Source: Roseisalinus antarcticus
GTDB lineage: Bacteria; Pseudomonadota; Alphaproteobacteria; Rhodobacterales; Rhodobacteraceae
Reading direction: 5' to 3'
Length of the DNA stretch: 45,484 bases
NCBI RefSeq assembly: GCF_900172355.1
Contig: NZ_FWFZ01000027.1
Location: 1-45,484, forward strand
The position numbers were made by a program, and so were the translations under genes. The notes under the pieces were generated by a model. It saw only the letters and a program-made list of their open reading frames with translations. It was not told where the DNA came from and searched no databases. Below, piece by piece: positions 8,124-16,741 of this stretch. Numbering within the stretch: position 1 is the first letter of the stretch; every line of letters starts with the position of its first letter.

Positions 8124-8161
8124 CATATACCGTATCCCCACGCTTTTGGCCCTTGTTTTGA

Positions 8162-8977
8162 ATGGGGGCTTGTGTGGCTTTTCAGGCGTTGACGATTGCA
8201 GGATCCGACAGTGGCGGGGGCGCCGGGATTCAGGCCGACCTCAAGACCTTCAGTGCTTTGGGCGTCTATGGCGCCAGCGTCCTGACCGCGATCACTGCGC
8301 AGAACACCCGAGCTGTCACTGCGGTGGCGGCGGTGGCTCCGGCGATGATCCGGGCCCAGATGGACGCGGTCTTTGACGATCTGGTGATCGGAGCAATCAA
8401 GGTCGGAATGCTGGGCGAGCCGGATGCGATTGACGCCGTCGCCGATGGTCTGGCCGGGTACGCGGCACCGGTCGTTCTTGATCCTGTGATGGTGGCGAAA
8501 TCTGGCGACCCCCTCTTGTCCGATGATGCGGTCTCAGTACTGCGCGCACGTATGCTGCCGCTCGCCGACCTGCTGACCCCGAACCTGCCCGAGGCGGCGC
8601 GATTGCTCGACACGCCCGAGGCTGTGAACGAACCCTCCATGCTGGAACAGGGCCGTGCGCTCCTGGCACTGGGCCCGCGGGCGGTGCTAATGAAAGGGGG
8701 CCATGGCGACGGGGCGCATTGTGTCGATCTGCTGGTCACGCCCGAGGCCGTGTTACGGCTGTCGGCGCAACGGCACGCCACGCGCAACACTCATGGCACC
8801 GGCTGCACCCTGTCGGCGGCTATCGCGGCCGGGCTGGCGCGCGGTGCGCCCCTGCCTGAGGCGGTGCGCGACGCCCATGCCTATCTGCAAGGCGCCATAG
8901 CCGCGGCAGACCGATTGAACATTGGTGGTGGACATGGCCCGGTCCACCATTTCCATGCGGTCTGGCCCGATGAGTGA
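8162..8977 (+). CDS. thiD: ThiD, HMP/HMP-phosphate kinase
   Basis: Phosphorylates 4-amino-5-hydroxymethyl-2-methylpyrimidine (HMP) and HMP-P to HMP-PP, the pyrimidine half of thiamine. 271 aa, the usual length. The ribokinase-like fold is shown by ALTIAGSDSGGGAGIQADLK near the start (substrate loop), VLDPVMVAKSGDPLL in the middle, and the C-terminal anion-hole motif NTHGTGCTLSAAIA with its catalytic region. The chosen ATG at 8162 has a poor ribosome binding site; an in-frame GTG at 8174 sits just after GGGGG and may be the true start. First gene of the operon, downstream of the TPP riboswitch; overlaps thiO by 8 bp. Confidence 0.96.
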   Translation: MGACVAFQALTIAGSDSGGGAGIQADLKTFSALGVYGASVLTAITAQNTRAVTAVAAVAPAMIRAQMDAVFDDLVIGAIKVGMLGEPDAIDAVADGLAGYAAPVVLDPVMVAKSGDPLLSDDAVSVLRARMLPLADLLTPNLPEAARLLDTPEAVNEPSMLEQGRALLALGPRAVLMKGGHGDGAHCVDLLVTPEAVLRLSAQRHATRNTHGTGCTLSAAIAAGLARGAPLPEAVRDAHAYLQGAIAAADRLNIGGGHGPVHHFHAVWPDE

Positions 8978-9950
8978 TGTTACCATTATCGGCGCGGGGG
9001 TCGCTGGCCTTTGGGCGGCGCGGTCCTGTCTGGCACGCGGCCTGACCCCCCGGCTGATCGACCGGGCCGGGCCGCCGGGGCCGCACGGCTGTTCGTGGTG
9101 GGCTGGCGGGATGCTGGCCCCCGATTGCGAAGGTGCCACGGCCGAGCTGCCGGTGGTTGTCCACGGGCGTGAAGCGGCCGATCTCTGGGCAGACGTGACC
9201 CGCGTGACCAGAAATGGCACACTTGTCCTCGCGCCAGAGCGGGACAGGCGCGAGCTGGACCGATTTGCCGCGCGGACCGACGGCAAAACCGCCTGCGATG
9301 CGGCTGCGATTGCGGCGCTTGAACCCGATCTTTCGGGACAGCACCGGCGCGGGCTGTTCTTTGCCGCAGAGGCGCATCTGGATCCCCGACTGGCACTGTC
9401 TGATCTGGCGCGAACACTTTTGGATGCCGGTGTCGTTGTCGAAATCGGCGAGGCCGAGCCTGCAACCCTGAGCGGCCCGGTGATCGATTGCCGTGGCTTG
9501 GCAGCAGCGGATGATTTGCCGGGGCTACGCGGCGTGCGGGGCGAAATGATCGTGTTGCACTCGGACGAAATTGCCTTGTCGCGGCCCATTCGCCTGCTGC
9601 ATCCACGCCATCCGCTATATGTGGTGCCGCGCGCGGATGGATTGTTCATGCTGGGTGCAACGCAGATCGAAAGTTCTGCGCGAGGCAGGGTGACGGCGCG
9701 CTCGGCGCTGGAGCTATTGTCAGCCGCCTATGCGTTGGACCCGCGCTTTGCCGAGGCCGAAATCGTCGAAATGGGTGCTGATCTGCGCCCTGCCTTTGCC
9801 GACCATGTGCCGCGCGTGCTCCGCAGGGGGCGTATTTTGCACCTGAACGGGTTGTTCCGGCACGGCTTTCTGATGGCACCGGCGCTGGCGGAACAAGCCG
9901 CCGAATACCTTTTAACTGGCAAGACCGGGGATCTGTTTGATGAAGATTGA
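8970..9950 (+). CDS. thiO: ThiO, glycine oxidase (FAD-dependent)
   Basis: Oxidises glycine to dehydroglycine (iminoglycine) for thiazole ring formation. 326 aa from the ATG at 8970 (MSDVTIIGAGVAG), where ATG overlaps the thiD stop within ATGAGTGA; this start places the FAD-binding GxGxxG directly at the N-terminus. DAO-type features include IDRAGPPGPHGCSWWAGGML (flavin contact region) and, near the C-terminus, GADLRPAFADHVP and LNGLFRHGFLMAPALAE. Its 3' end overlaps thiS. Its presence implies the aerobic thiazole route rather than radical-SAM ThiH. Confidence 0.93.
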   Translation: MSDVTIIGAGVAGLWAARSCLARGLTPRLIDRAGPPGPHGCSWWAGGMLAPDCEGATAELPVVVHGREAADLWADVTRVTRNGTLVLAPERDRRELDRFAARTDGKTACDAAAIAALEPDLSGQHRRGLFFAAEAHLDPRLALSDLARTLLDAGVVVEIGEAEPATLSGPVIDCRGLAAADDLPGLRGVRGEMIVLHSDEIALSRPIRLLHPRHPLYVVPRADGLFMLGATQIESSARGRVTARSALELLSAAYALDPRFAEAEIVEMGADLRPAFADHVPRVLRRGRILHLNGLFRHGFLMAPALAEQAAEYLLTGKTGDLFDED

Positions 9951-10137
9951 AGTGAATGGCGAACAGCGCGATGTCGCCGCGACGAATGTGGGCGAGGCGC
10001 TTGCTGAACTGGGTTTGGGAGAGGCGCGGGTCGCAACGGCACTGAACGGCACCTTCGTATCTGCGGCAGCGCGCGACGGCACCGCCCTGTCGCCCGCTGA
10101 TCGGCTTGAGGTTTTGACAGCGATGCAGGGGGGCTGA
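9940..10137 (+). CDS. thiS: ThiS, sulfur carrier protein
   Basis: Small ubiquitin-like protein that carries sulfur as a C-terminal thiocarboxylate. 65 aa from the ATG at 9940 (a TTG one codon earlier is possible). Starts MKIEVNGEQRDV, includes VATALNGTFV, and ends in the required Gly-Gly (TAMQGG). Overlaps the thiO 3' end by 11 bp and is followed 3 bp later by thiG. It is adenylated by the ThiF of this operon and delivers sulfur to ThiG. Confidence 0.95.
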   Translation: MKIEVNGEQRDVAATNVGEALAELGLGEARVATALNGTFVSAAARDGTALSPADRLEVLTAMQGG

Positions 10138-10140
10138 GCC

Positions 10141-10902
10141 ATGCGCGATTTCTATGGCGAAACCCTGAAAACGCCAATGATGCTGGGCACGGCGCGCTTT
10201 CCTTCGCCAGCGGTGATGGAGGCTGCATTCCGCGAAAGCGGCGCATCGGTCGCAACGGTATCGCTGCGGCGCGAACGCGGTGCGGGTCAAGCGTTCTGGG
10301 ACATGGTGCGCGGCCTTGGTGTGCATCTGCTTCCGAACACTGCCGGCTGCCATTCTGCGCGCGAGGCGATCACCACCGCCCAGATGGCGCGCGAATATTT
10401 CCAGACCGACTGGATCAAGCTCGAGGTGATCGGCAATGCCGACACGCTGCAACCCGATCCTTTCGGCCTTCTGGAGGCCGCCGAGGTCTTGTGCGCCGAT
10501 GGGTTCAAGGTGTTCCCCTATACCACCGAAGACCAGGTGTTGGCCGCAAGGCTGGTTGATGCGGGCTGCCGGGTGCTGATGCCCTGGGGCGCGCCCATTG
10601 GATCGGGGATGGGGCTGAACAACATTCACGGGTTGCGCACCCTGCGCGCGGCCTTTCCCGATGTGGCCATGGTGATCGACGCGGGTCTTGGCCTGCCCAG
10701 CCATGCGGCGCAGGCGATGGAGCTGGGGTATGACGCGATCCTGCTGAACACCGCCGTGGCCGAGGCGGATGATCCGGCCGCCATGGCGCGCGCCTTTGCC
10801 ATGGCCGTGCAGGCGGGCGCGCTGGCGGCCACATCCGGGCCGATGGGCATGCGCGACATGGCCGTACCTTCAACCCCCCTCATTGGAAAGGCATGGCTAT
10901 GA
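10141..10902 (+). CDS. thiG: ThiG, thiazole synthase
   Basis: Condenses 1-deoxy-D-xylulose 5-phosphate, dehydroglycine and ThiS thiocarboxylate into the thiazole phosphate. 253 aa, typical. The Schiff-base lysine is Lys93 in [10 protein letters not shown]. Other conserved parts are [38 protein letters not shown], and the phosphate-binding end [12 protein letters not shown] with [13 protein letters not shown]. Overlaps thiE by 10 bp. Confidence 0.97.
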   Translation: MRDFYGETLKTPMMLGTARFPSPAVMEAAFRESGASVATVSLRRERGAGQAFWDMVRGLGVHLLPNTAGCHSAREAITTAQMAREYFQTDWIKLEVIGNADTLQPDPFGLLEAAEVLCADGFKVFPYTTEDQVLAARLVDAGCRVLMPWGAPIGSGMGLNNIHGLRTLRAAFPDVAMVIDAGLGLPSHAAQAMELGYDAILLNTAVAEADDPAAMARAFAMAVQAGALAATSGPMGMRDMAVPSTPLIGKAWL

Positions 10903-11495
10903 CACTGCCCCGCTTTTACCCCGTTTTCGACAGCGCCGATTGGGTGGTGCGGGCCGTTCCCCTTGGGGTGCGGCTTGTGCAGTTGCGCATCAAGGGGCAG
11001 CCCGATGAGATCCTGCGCGCCGAAATTTCCACAGCACTGGCCTGTTGCCGTCACTATGGCGCGGCGCTGGTAATCAACGATCACTGGCAACTGGCGATTG
11101 AGCTGGACGCCGACTGGCTGCACTTGGGACAAGAGGATCTGGACACCGCCGATATCGCTGCAATTCGCCACGCAGGCCTGAAGCTTGGGGTTTCGACCCA
11201 TGACCATGCGGAACTGGACCGCGCTGTGACACTGGCCCCTGAGTATATCGCCTTGGGCCCGGTCTATCCGACCATTCTGAAGCAGATGAAATGGACCGAA
11301 CAGGGCCTTGATCGGCTGACCGAATGGAAATCCCTAGTTGGAGATATCCCGCTGTGCGCCATCGGTGGCATGTCGGTGGAACGCGCGCCGGGTGCCTTTG
11401 CCGCAGGGGCCGATACGGTGGCGGCGGTGACGGATATCACCCTGAACGCCGACCCTGATGCCCGGATACAGGCCTGGCTGAAGGCAACAGCATGA
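10893..11495 (+). CDS. thiE: ThiE, thiamine-phosphate synthase
   Basis: Joins HMP-PP and thiazole phosphate to thiamine phosphate. 200 aa, slightly short but complete. Conserved parts: LVQLRIKG near the N-terminus, [40 protein letters not shown], and the phosphate-binding CAIGGMS. The start codon lies within the end of thiG; a second ATG two codons later is possible. Overlaps thiF by 4 bp (ATGA). Confidence 0.94.
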   Translation: MAMTLPRFYPVFDSADWVVRAVPLGVRLVQLRIKGQPDEILRAEISTALACCRHYGAALVINDHWQLAIELDADWLHLGQEDLDTADIAAIRHAGLKLGVSTHDHAELDRAVTLAPEYIALGPVYPTILKQMKWTEQGLDRLTEWKSLVGDIPLCAIGGMSVERAPGAFAAGADTVAAVTDITLNADPDARIQAWLKATA

Positions 11496-12454
11496 ACCGC
11501 TATGCCAGACAGATTGCCCTGCCGGAGGTGGGCGCAAAAGGCCAAGCGCGCTTGCGCACAGCCCATGTTCTGGTGGCCGGAGCGGGTGGCCTTGGCGTGC
11601 CGGTGTTGCAATATCTCGCAGGCGCCGGGGTTGGCACGATCACCCTGATTGACGGCGACGAGGTGACTGAGAGCAACCTGCACCGTCAGCCGCTATATCG
11701 GATGCAGGACATCGGCCGTCCCAAGGCACAGGCTGCCGCCGCAGCGCTGGCCGCGCTCAACCCCGATGTCGCCATGCGCCCGCTGGTCGAATGGCTGACC
11801 CCCGCCAATGCGCCCGCTCTGGTCGACCAGGTCGATGTGGTTCTGGATTGCGCCGACACATTTGCCGCCAGCTTTACGCTATCGGACGCCGCTTTTGTTG
11901 CTGACAAACCCTTGATTTCCGCCTCGGCCCTTGGTCTTTCGGGCTATGTGGGGGGCTTTTGTGCCACGGCGCCATCGTTGCGCGCCATTTTCCCCGATCT
12001 GCCGCGCAGTGCCGCAACATGTGCAACCGCCGGGGTGCTGGGGCCCGTGGTGGCCATGATCGGAGCCATGCAGGCTCAAATGGCATTGGCGATTTTGCTG
12101 GATATGGTGCCTTCGCCCCTGGGCCAGATGATGATATTGGACGCCGCAAGCTGGCGCATGTCAGGCTTTCGCTTTGACAGCGCGCCGGAGCCTGACACCC
12201 CCGCAGCCTTCATCGCCACCAGCCAGATCACGCCCGAGGATCTGGTAATCGACCTGCGCAGCGAGGTTCCCGCCCCCTTCCGCGCAACCGCCCTCCATAT
12301 CCCGCCCGAAGGTTTGCCCGATCTGGCCTTGCCTCCCCACGGCACACGGATCGTCCTGGCCTGCCGCACCGGCCTGCGCGCCCATCACGCCTGTACCGCT
12401 CTGCGCAGCCGTTGGGCAGGTGATATCGCGCTGCTGGCGCTGCCCGATCCTTGA
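11492..12454 (+). CDS. thiF: ThiF-type adenylyltransferase with rhodanese-like C-terminus
   Basis: Predicted to adenylate ThiS and load sulfur on it. 320 aa: a ThiF/MoeB-like adenylation domain (about 1-235) and a degenerate rhodanese-like domain (about 245-320). Visible: AGAGGLGVPVLQYLAGAGVG (nucleotide-binding loop), IDGDEVTESNLHRQ, LDCADTF, and Cys177 in ATCATAGVLGP, matching the ThiF sulfur-transfer cysteine. The C-terminal ACRTGLRA loop places Cys291 where rhodaneses have their active cysteine. The two CxxC pairs that bind zinc in most ThiF/MoeB proteins are absent. It could serve molybdopterin MoaD as well. Sits between thiE and thiY. Confidence 0.9.
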   Translation: MNRYARQIALPEVGAKGQARLRTAHVLVAGAGGLGVPVLQYLAGAGVGTITLIDGDEVTESNLHRQPLYRMQDIGRPKAQAAAAALAALNPDVAMRPLVEWLTPANAPALVDQVDVVLDCADTFAASFTLSDAAFVADKPLISASALGLSGYVGGFCATAPSLRAIFPDLPRSAATCATAGVLGPVVAMIGAMQAQMALAILLDMVPSPLGQMMILDAASWRMSGFRFDSAPEPDTPAAFIATSQITPEDLVIDLRSEVPAPFRATALHIPPEGLPDLALPPHGTRIVLACRTGLRAHHACTALRSRWAGDIALLALPDP

Positions 12455-12480
12455 TCCCAAACCCTGAACCGGAGACACCA

Positions 12481-13428
12481 ATGAAACACCTTCTTGCCAC
12501 GGCCGCCCTTTCCCTGATGGTCACCCCCGCTTTTGCCCAAGACAAAATGACCGTGATGCTGGATTGGTTCATCAACCCCGATCACGGACCGATTATCCTG
12601 GCTGAAGAACTGGGGTACTTCGCAGAAGCGGGGCTTGAGGTGGAGCTGGTCACCCCCGCCGATCCCAACGATCCCCCGCGCATGGTTGCGGCGGGGCGGG
12701 TTGATCTTGCGGTGTCCTATCAACCCGAACTGCATCTGAACCGGCGCGAAGGGCTGGACCTGGTGCGCGTCGGCACGCTGATCGAAACGCCGCTGACCTG
12801 TCTTGTGGTGCGCGCCGACGGACCGGTGCAATCGGTTGCCGATCTGGCAGGACGCAAAGTGGGCTTTGCCGTGGCCGGTGTGCAGGAAATGCTGTTGTCG
12901 GCCATGTTGGCCCATAACGGCGTGTCCGGCGATGATGTCGAACAGATCAACATCGGCTGGTCGATCTCGCCTGCTTTGATGTCGGGTCAAGTGGATGGCG
13001 TCATAGGCGCGTTTCGCAATTTCGAACTGAACCAGATGGACATTGAAGGCGTTGAAGGGCGCTGTTTCTACCCCGAGGCCGAAGGCGTGCCATCTTATGA
13101 TGAGTTGATCTATGTCGCCCGGGCCGAGGATTTGAACCGCGATATGATTGCCCGGTTCCTGCTCGCTACCGAACGCGCCACGGCCGACATCCTGAACGAT
13201 CCCGAAGGTGCCGGTGAGATATTCTTCGCTACCAGCGCCGAGTTGCGCAACGAACTGAACACACGAGCCTGGGGCGATACCTGGCCGCGCTTTGCCACCC
13301 GCCCCGCTGCCGTGGACCATGGCCGTTACACGCGGTTCGAAGCTTTTCTGGTCGCCCAGGGTGCTGTCGATGCAGCTATTGCCGCCGCTGATCTGGTGGT
13401 CGACGTGACAGCCGAGCCCGCGCAATGA
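12481..13428 (+). CDS. thiY: ThiY-like HMP-precursor-binding periplasmic protein
   Basis: Substrate-binding protein of an ABC importer of the NMT1/THI5-like class; by context it binds a pyrimidine precursor such as N-formyl-4-amino-5-aminomethyl-2-methylpyrimidine. 315 aa from the ATG at 12481 with a Sec signal peptide (MKHLLATAALSLMVTPAFAQ, cut after Ala19-Gln20). Characteristic motifs: LDWFINPDHGPIILAEELGYF near the mature N-terminus, VDLAVSYQPEL, and IGWSISPALMSGQVDGVIG. The gap of 26 bp from thiF holds a GGAG site. Co-encoded with the ATPase and permease that follow tenA. Confidence 0.92.
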   Translation: MKHLLATAALSLMVTPAFAQDKMTVMLDWFINPDHGPIILAEELGYFAEAGLEVELVTPADPNDPPRMVAAGRVDLAVSYQPELHLNRREGLDLVRVGTLIETPLTCLVVRADGPVQSVADLAGRKVGFAVAGVQEMLLSAMLAHNGVSGDDVEQINIGWSISPALMSGQVDGVIGAFRNFELNQMDIEGVEGRCFYPEAEGVPSYDELIYVARAEDLNRDMIARFLLATERATADILNDPEGAGEIFFATSAELRNELNTRAWGDTWPRFATRPAAVDHGRYTRFEAFLVAQGAVDAAIAAADLVVDVTAEPAQ

Positions 13429-14108
13429 CAGCACCGGACTATGGCCGCGCTTTCACGCTTTGGCGTGCGGGCGCGGGGCAGGATTGGGACCGCTATACGC
13501 ATCACGCCTTTGTCGAAGGCTTGCGCGACGGATCGCTGCCGCAAGACAGCTATCTGCATTATCTGCGGCAGGATTATGTTTTCCTGATTCATTTTGCGCG
13601 CGCATGGGCGCTGGCGGCTGCCAAAGCCGATACGCTGGATGAAATGGCAGCGGCCAGCGCCACGGTGCACGCGTTGGTACATGTGGAAATGCCGCTGCAC
13701 GTGGAAACCTGCGCCGCCCACGGCATTGACCGCGCCACGCTGGAGACAACGCCCGAAGCGGCGGCGAACCTTGCTTATACACGCTATGTGCTCGAGGCGG
13801 GATATTCCGGCGACTTTCTGGACCTGATGGCGGCGCTGGCCCCTTGCGTGCTGGGTTACGGCGAAATTGGCGCGCGGTTGAAAGACGTTACCGGACCCTA
13901 CGGCGATTGGTGCGCCACCTATGGCGGGCCGGAGTATCAGGCCCTGTGCCGGGATGTTGGCGCGCTGATCGACGGAGCGATTTTGCGACGCCTTGGGCCG
14001 GGCTGGGCCGATCTGCCGCGCGCGGTGACTTTACAGGCGCGGTTTGCCACTGCCACAAGGCTTGAGATCGGGTTCTGGGACATGGCCCGCGACCCGTCAG
14101 CGATGTGA
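13425..14108 (+). CDS. tenA: TenA-family aminopyrimidine aminohydrolase
   Basis: Deaminates 4-amino-5-aminomethyl-2-methylpyrimidine to HMP for pyrimidine salvage. 227 aa. Fits the TenA fold with LRQDYVFLIHFARAWALAAAKA (Asp50), the nucleophile Cys141 in ALAPCVLGYGEIGARL, and Glu147. This places it in the cysteine (TenA_C) class. It overlaps the thiY 3' end by 4 bp and the next gene by 4 bp, tying uptake of degraded thiamine to its conversion. Confidence 0.93.
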   Translation: MTAPDYGRAFTLWRAGAGQDWDRYTHHAFVEGLRDGSLPQDSYLHYLRQDYVFLIHFARAWALAAAKADTLDEMAAASATVHALVHVEMPLHVETCAAHGIDRATLETTPEAAANLAYTRYVLEAGYSGDFLDLMAALAPCVLGYGEIGARLKDVTGPYGDWCATYGGPEYQALCRDVGALIDGAILRRLGPGWADLPRAVTLQARFATATRLEIGFWDMARDPSAM

Positions 14109-14842
14109 GCGCACCATCCATCCATATGGCCGGATCGCTTAAGGCGGGGGATACCCTCTTGATCGACAGCCTCGATCTGACCTTGCCCGCCGGTCGGTGG
14201 AGCGCGCTTTTGGGGCCGTCCGGCGTGGGCAAGACATCCTTGCTGCGGTTGATCGCGGGGTTGCCTTGCGCGGCACACCTGAAAGGGCGGCTCAAGGCCG
14301 GGGACGGTGCGCCCATCGCTCCGCGCGTGGCGATGATGGCGCAGGATGACCAGCTTCTGCCATGGGCCTGTGCGCTGGACAATGTTACCATCTGTGCGCG
14401 CCTGCGTGGCGAACCTGCACAGACGGAGCGCGCGGCAGCTTTGCTGGCGCGGGTAGGCCTTGGTGGTCTGGAGAGGCGCAAACCCGCAAACCTTTCGGCC
14501 GGTCAACGCCAGCGCGTCGCCCTTGCGCGCACTCTTTACGAAGATCGCGCGGTTGTCCTGCTGGACGAGCCATTCTCGGCGCTGGACGCGATGACGCGCC
14601 ACACAGTGCAGGATTTGGCGGCTGGGCTTTTGGCTGGGCGCACCGTGGTGCTTATCACCCATGATCCGGCCGAGGCGATCCGGCTGGCCGATGTTGCATG
14701 GATCCTCACGCGGGCGGGCATCGCGCCCTGCATTCTGCCGCCCACCATGCCCCCCCGTGCGCCCGAGGCCGCAGCCACCATCTCTGCGCAGGCCGCGTTG
14801 TTGAAGCGGATGCGCCTGCTTGCCGCACAGGGGGCAGGATGA
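14105..14842 (+). CDS. thiZ: ThiZ-like ABC transporter ATPase
   Basis: Energises the pyrimidine-precursor importer. 245 aa, starting from a GTG that overlaps the tenA stop. Walker A GPSGVGKTS (about 37-45), Q-loop MMAQDDQLLPW, signature LSAGQRQRVALAR (from 130), Walker B VVLLDEPFSALD (from 150), and H-loop LITHDPAEAIRLAD. Pairs with the binding protein (thiY) and the permease that follows with an ATGA overlap. Confidence 0.93.
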   Translation: MSAPSIHMAGSLKAGDTLLIDSLDLTLPAGRWSALLGPSGVGKTSLLRLIAGLPCAAHLKGRLKAGDGAPIAPRVAMMAQDDQLLPWACALDNVTICARLRGEPAQTERAAALLARVGLGGLERRKPANLSAGQRQRVALARTLYEDRAVVLLDEPFSALDAMTRHTVQDLAAGLLAGRTVVLITHDPAEAIRLADVAWILTRAGIAPCILPPTMPPRAPEAAATISAQAALLKRMRLLAAQGAG

Positions 14843-15597
14843 TGCTGCATGCAATGTCTGGCCTGTGGCGCGGCTGCCTTGTTTTGTTGGTGGCGCTGGC
14901 AATCTGGCAGGCGGTCGTGAGCCTGACGGGCGTGCCGCGCTTTATCCTGCCGGGGCCTACACTGGTGGCGCAGGCCCTGTGGGACAACGCAGCATTGATC
15001 TGGGAGAACGCCCTGTGGTCAGCCGGCAACCTGAGCCTTGGTCTCGCCGTCGGCATATTTCTGGGGGTCGAGACCGCACTGCTGCTGGCCCTGTCGCGGC
15101 GCGCGCGGTGGCTGCTGCGCCCCATGCTGGTGGTGGCCCAAGCGGTGCCTGTATTTGCTCTGGCGCCCGTGATCACGCTGTGGCTTGGCTATGGCATGCC
15201 GTCCAAGATCGTGACGATCGCGCTTGTCACCTATTTTCCGATTGCCTCGGCGCTGTTTGACCGGCTGATGGCGCTGCCTCCAGGCCTGGCCGATCTGTCG
15301 CGCCTGTCGGGCGCCGGTCGCTGGCGCGAGACACTGCTGCTGCGCCTTCCCTATGCGGTACCAGGGCTGCTTTCGGGGCTGCGGTTGGCGGTGGTCTATG
15401 GCCCGCTGGCGGTGCTCATCGGGGAATGGGTTGGGTCGTCTCAGGGGCTTGGCCATCTGATGTTGATGGCGAACGGTCGGGGCCAGACCGCCCTTATGTT
15501 TGCAGCTCTGATCGTGCTCGCTTGCCTTTCACTGTGCCTCTGGGTCACGGTCGAAGTACTTTCCCGGTGGTCGTCAAAGCGGCTTTCGTATGCCTGA
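14839..15597 (+). CDS. thiX: ThiX-like ABC transporter permease
   Basis: Membrane subunit of the HMP-precursor importer. 252 aa from the ATG at 14839, which overlaps the thiZ stop as ATGA. About six hydrophobic segments. The permease-ATPase coupling loop appears as YFPIASALFDRLMALPPGLADLSRLSGAGRWRE, i.e. the EAA-like region of SsuC/TauC-type permeases. Last gene of the operon; I see no clear terminator after it. Confidence 0.92.
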   Translation: MMLHAMSGLWRGCLVLLVALAIWQAVVSLTGVPRFILPGPTLVAQALWDNAALIWENALWSAGNLSLGLAVGIFLGVETALLLALSRRARWLLRPMLVVAQAVPVFALAPVITLWLGYGMPSKIVTIALVTYFPIASALFDRLMALPPGLADLSRLSGAGRWRETLLLRLPYAVPGLLSGLRLAVVYGPLAVLIGEWVGSSQGLGHLMLMANGRGQTALMFAALIVLACLSLCLWVTVEVLSRWSSKRLSYA

Positions 15598-15644
15598 CGC
15601 GTGCCTATGAAACGGTAGCAATCCCATCAAGAAAAGCTGCGATC

Positions 15645-15760
15645 CTGTCTGCACCCGCTTCCAGCCATCAATTCGCGCATAGGCCGTCACAGCGATGCCC
15701 GCGAGCGCTGGTTCAATGATCCGGCGGCCACCCACGCCGCTTTGGTGGCATCCAGCAGGG
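15645..15760 (-). pseudogene. Decayed 3' end of a phage M15 endolysin gene
   Basis: On the minus strand this stretch encodes ALAGIAVTAYARIDGWKRVQ. That closely matches the C-terminal membrane segment of the intact endolysin at 20390-21064 (ALGGIAVTIYARLDDWRRAQ). The two DNAs also align by eye over about 50 bp with roughly three quarters identity. Upstream, LLDATKAAWVAA (matching LDTLRWVFIAVA) is in another frame, so the relic is frameshifted. It is cut off from any other phage gene and lies between thiX and the sigma factor. It indicates an older, related prophage or a recombination scar. Confidence 0.65.
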
Positions 15761-15795
15761 CAGATGTTTGACGGCTGGTCTTAATCCCGTCGACG

Positions 15796-16656
15796 TCACA
15801 GGAAACTCTCCGGCACCAGATCGCGCTTGCGCATTATCTCGCGTAGCCGTTCGAAACCGCGTTCGCGCAACTGGCGCACGCGTTCCTTCGAGATACCATA
15901 GACCGACCCCAGAGCATCCAGCGTCGCAGGTGGGTCGTTTAGCTGAGTGGCCACGACTATGTTGCGCTCTCGATCAGGCAAATCGGTAAGCGCCTCGACA
16001 AGCGTGCGACGCAATACCTCCGTGTCCAGACGGTGCAGGGATGCCGGATCGTCAAGACTTTCCGGATCGACCAGCAGCGCCAGGCGATCTTCTCCCTGGT
16101 CATCGAGGACCGGGACATTCAGGGAGTAATCCCTGCCAGTGATCTGAGCGCGCAGATCAGCCAAACGGTCGATAGTGACACCGTTTTCAACGGCAATTCT
16201 TGCGTCTGCCTCGGCCCGGTCGATCTGCGGATCAGCCTTCATCGCGACGTCAAGGCGTGCGATCTGCGCGGCCGCCGAACGCGACTGAGCGGAATTCGGA
16301 CGCCGGACAATCGACAAGGTGGTGCGCTTGTATTCCTGAATTTCGGCGCGGATCCACCAGACAGCATAGGTCGCAAAGCGAAACCCCCGGTCTGGATCAA
16401 AGCGGTCGGCCGCCTTCAGAAGTCCGATATTGGCCTGCTGCACCAGATCGGGGTCTGCCTCCTGGGAGGCTGGCGAAAACCTTTTGGCCTTTGCCGCGGC
16501 CATGGGGGCGAAGGCGCGCATCAACGTGTCGCGCGCGTGCGCGTCGCCATGGTCTTGCCAAGCGCGCACCAGATCGCGCTCTTCCTTTGCCGACAGCATG
16601 TTCGCGCTGCGCGCGTGGCGGCTATGGGTTCCCCAATTCGGAGCATGTTTGTTCAT
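15796..16656 (-). CDS. Divergent RpoH-like (sigma-32 family) sigma factor
   Basis: 286 aa from the ATG at 16656 (an upstream GTG adds one residue). Sigma70-family region 2 is clear: DLVQQANIGLLKAADRFDP, then GFRFATYAVWWIRAEIQEY. Region 4 includes LPDRERNIVVATQL and the HTH TLDALGSVYGISKERVRQLRERG. The N-terminal LSAKEERDLVRAWQDHGD resembles RpoH. The segment after region 2.4 reads RRPNSAQSRSAAAQIARLD, whereas heat-shock sigma factors carry a conserved RpoH box (QRKLFFNLR-like) there. This is therefore probably a paralogue with a special promoter set, not the main RpoH. Transcribed divergently from the MarR-Mrp-Nfu operon. Confidence 0.88.
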   Translation of the reverse strand: MNKHAPNWGTHSRHARSANMLSAKEERDLVRAWQDHGDAHARDTLMRAFAPMAAAKAKRFSPASQEADPDLVQQANIGLLKAADRFDPDRGFRFATYAVWWIRAEIQEYKRTTLSIVRRPNSAQSRSAAAQIARLDVAMKADPQIDRAEADARIAVENGVTIDRLADLRAQITGRDYSLNVPVLDDQGEDRLALLVDPESLDDPASLHRLDTEVLRRTLVEALTDLPDRERNIVVATQLNDPPATLDALGSVYGISKERVRQLRERGFERLREIMRKRDLVPESFL

Positions 16657-16741
16657 CACGACGACTCATTTAAATTCGAATCGAAACTAGTCTCTCACCA
16701 CCACTCTTGTCAAAGTGGTTTCGCTTCGCTACCAAATAGAC

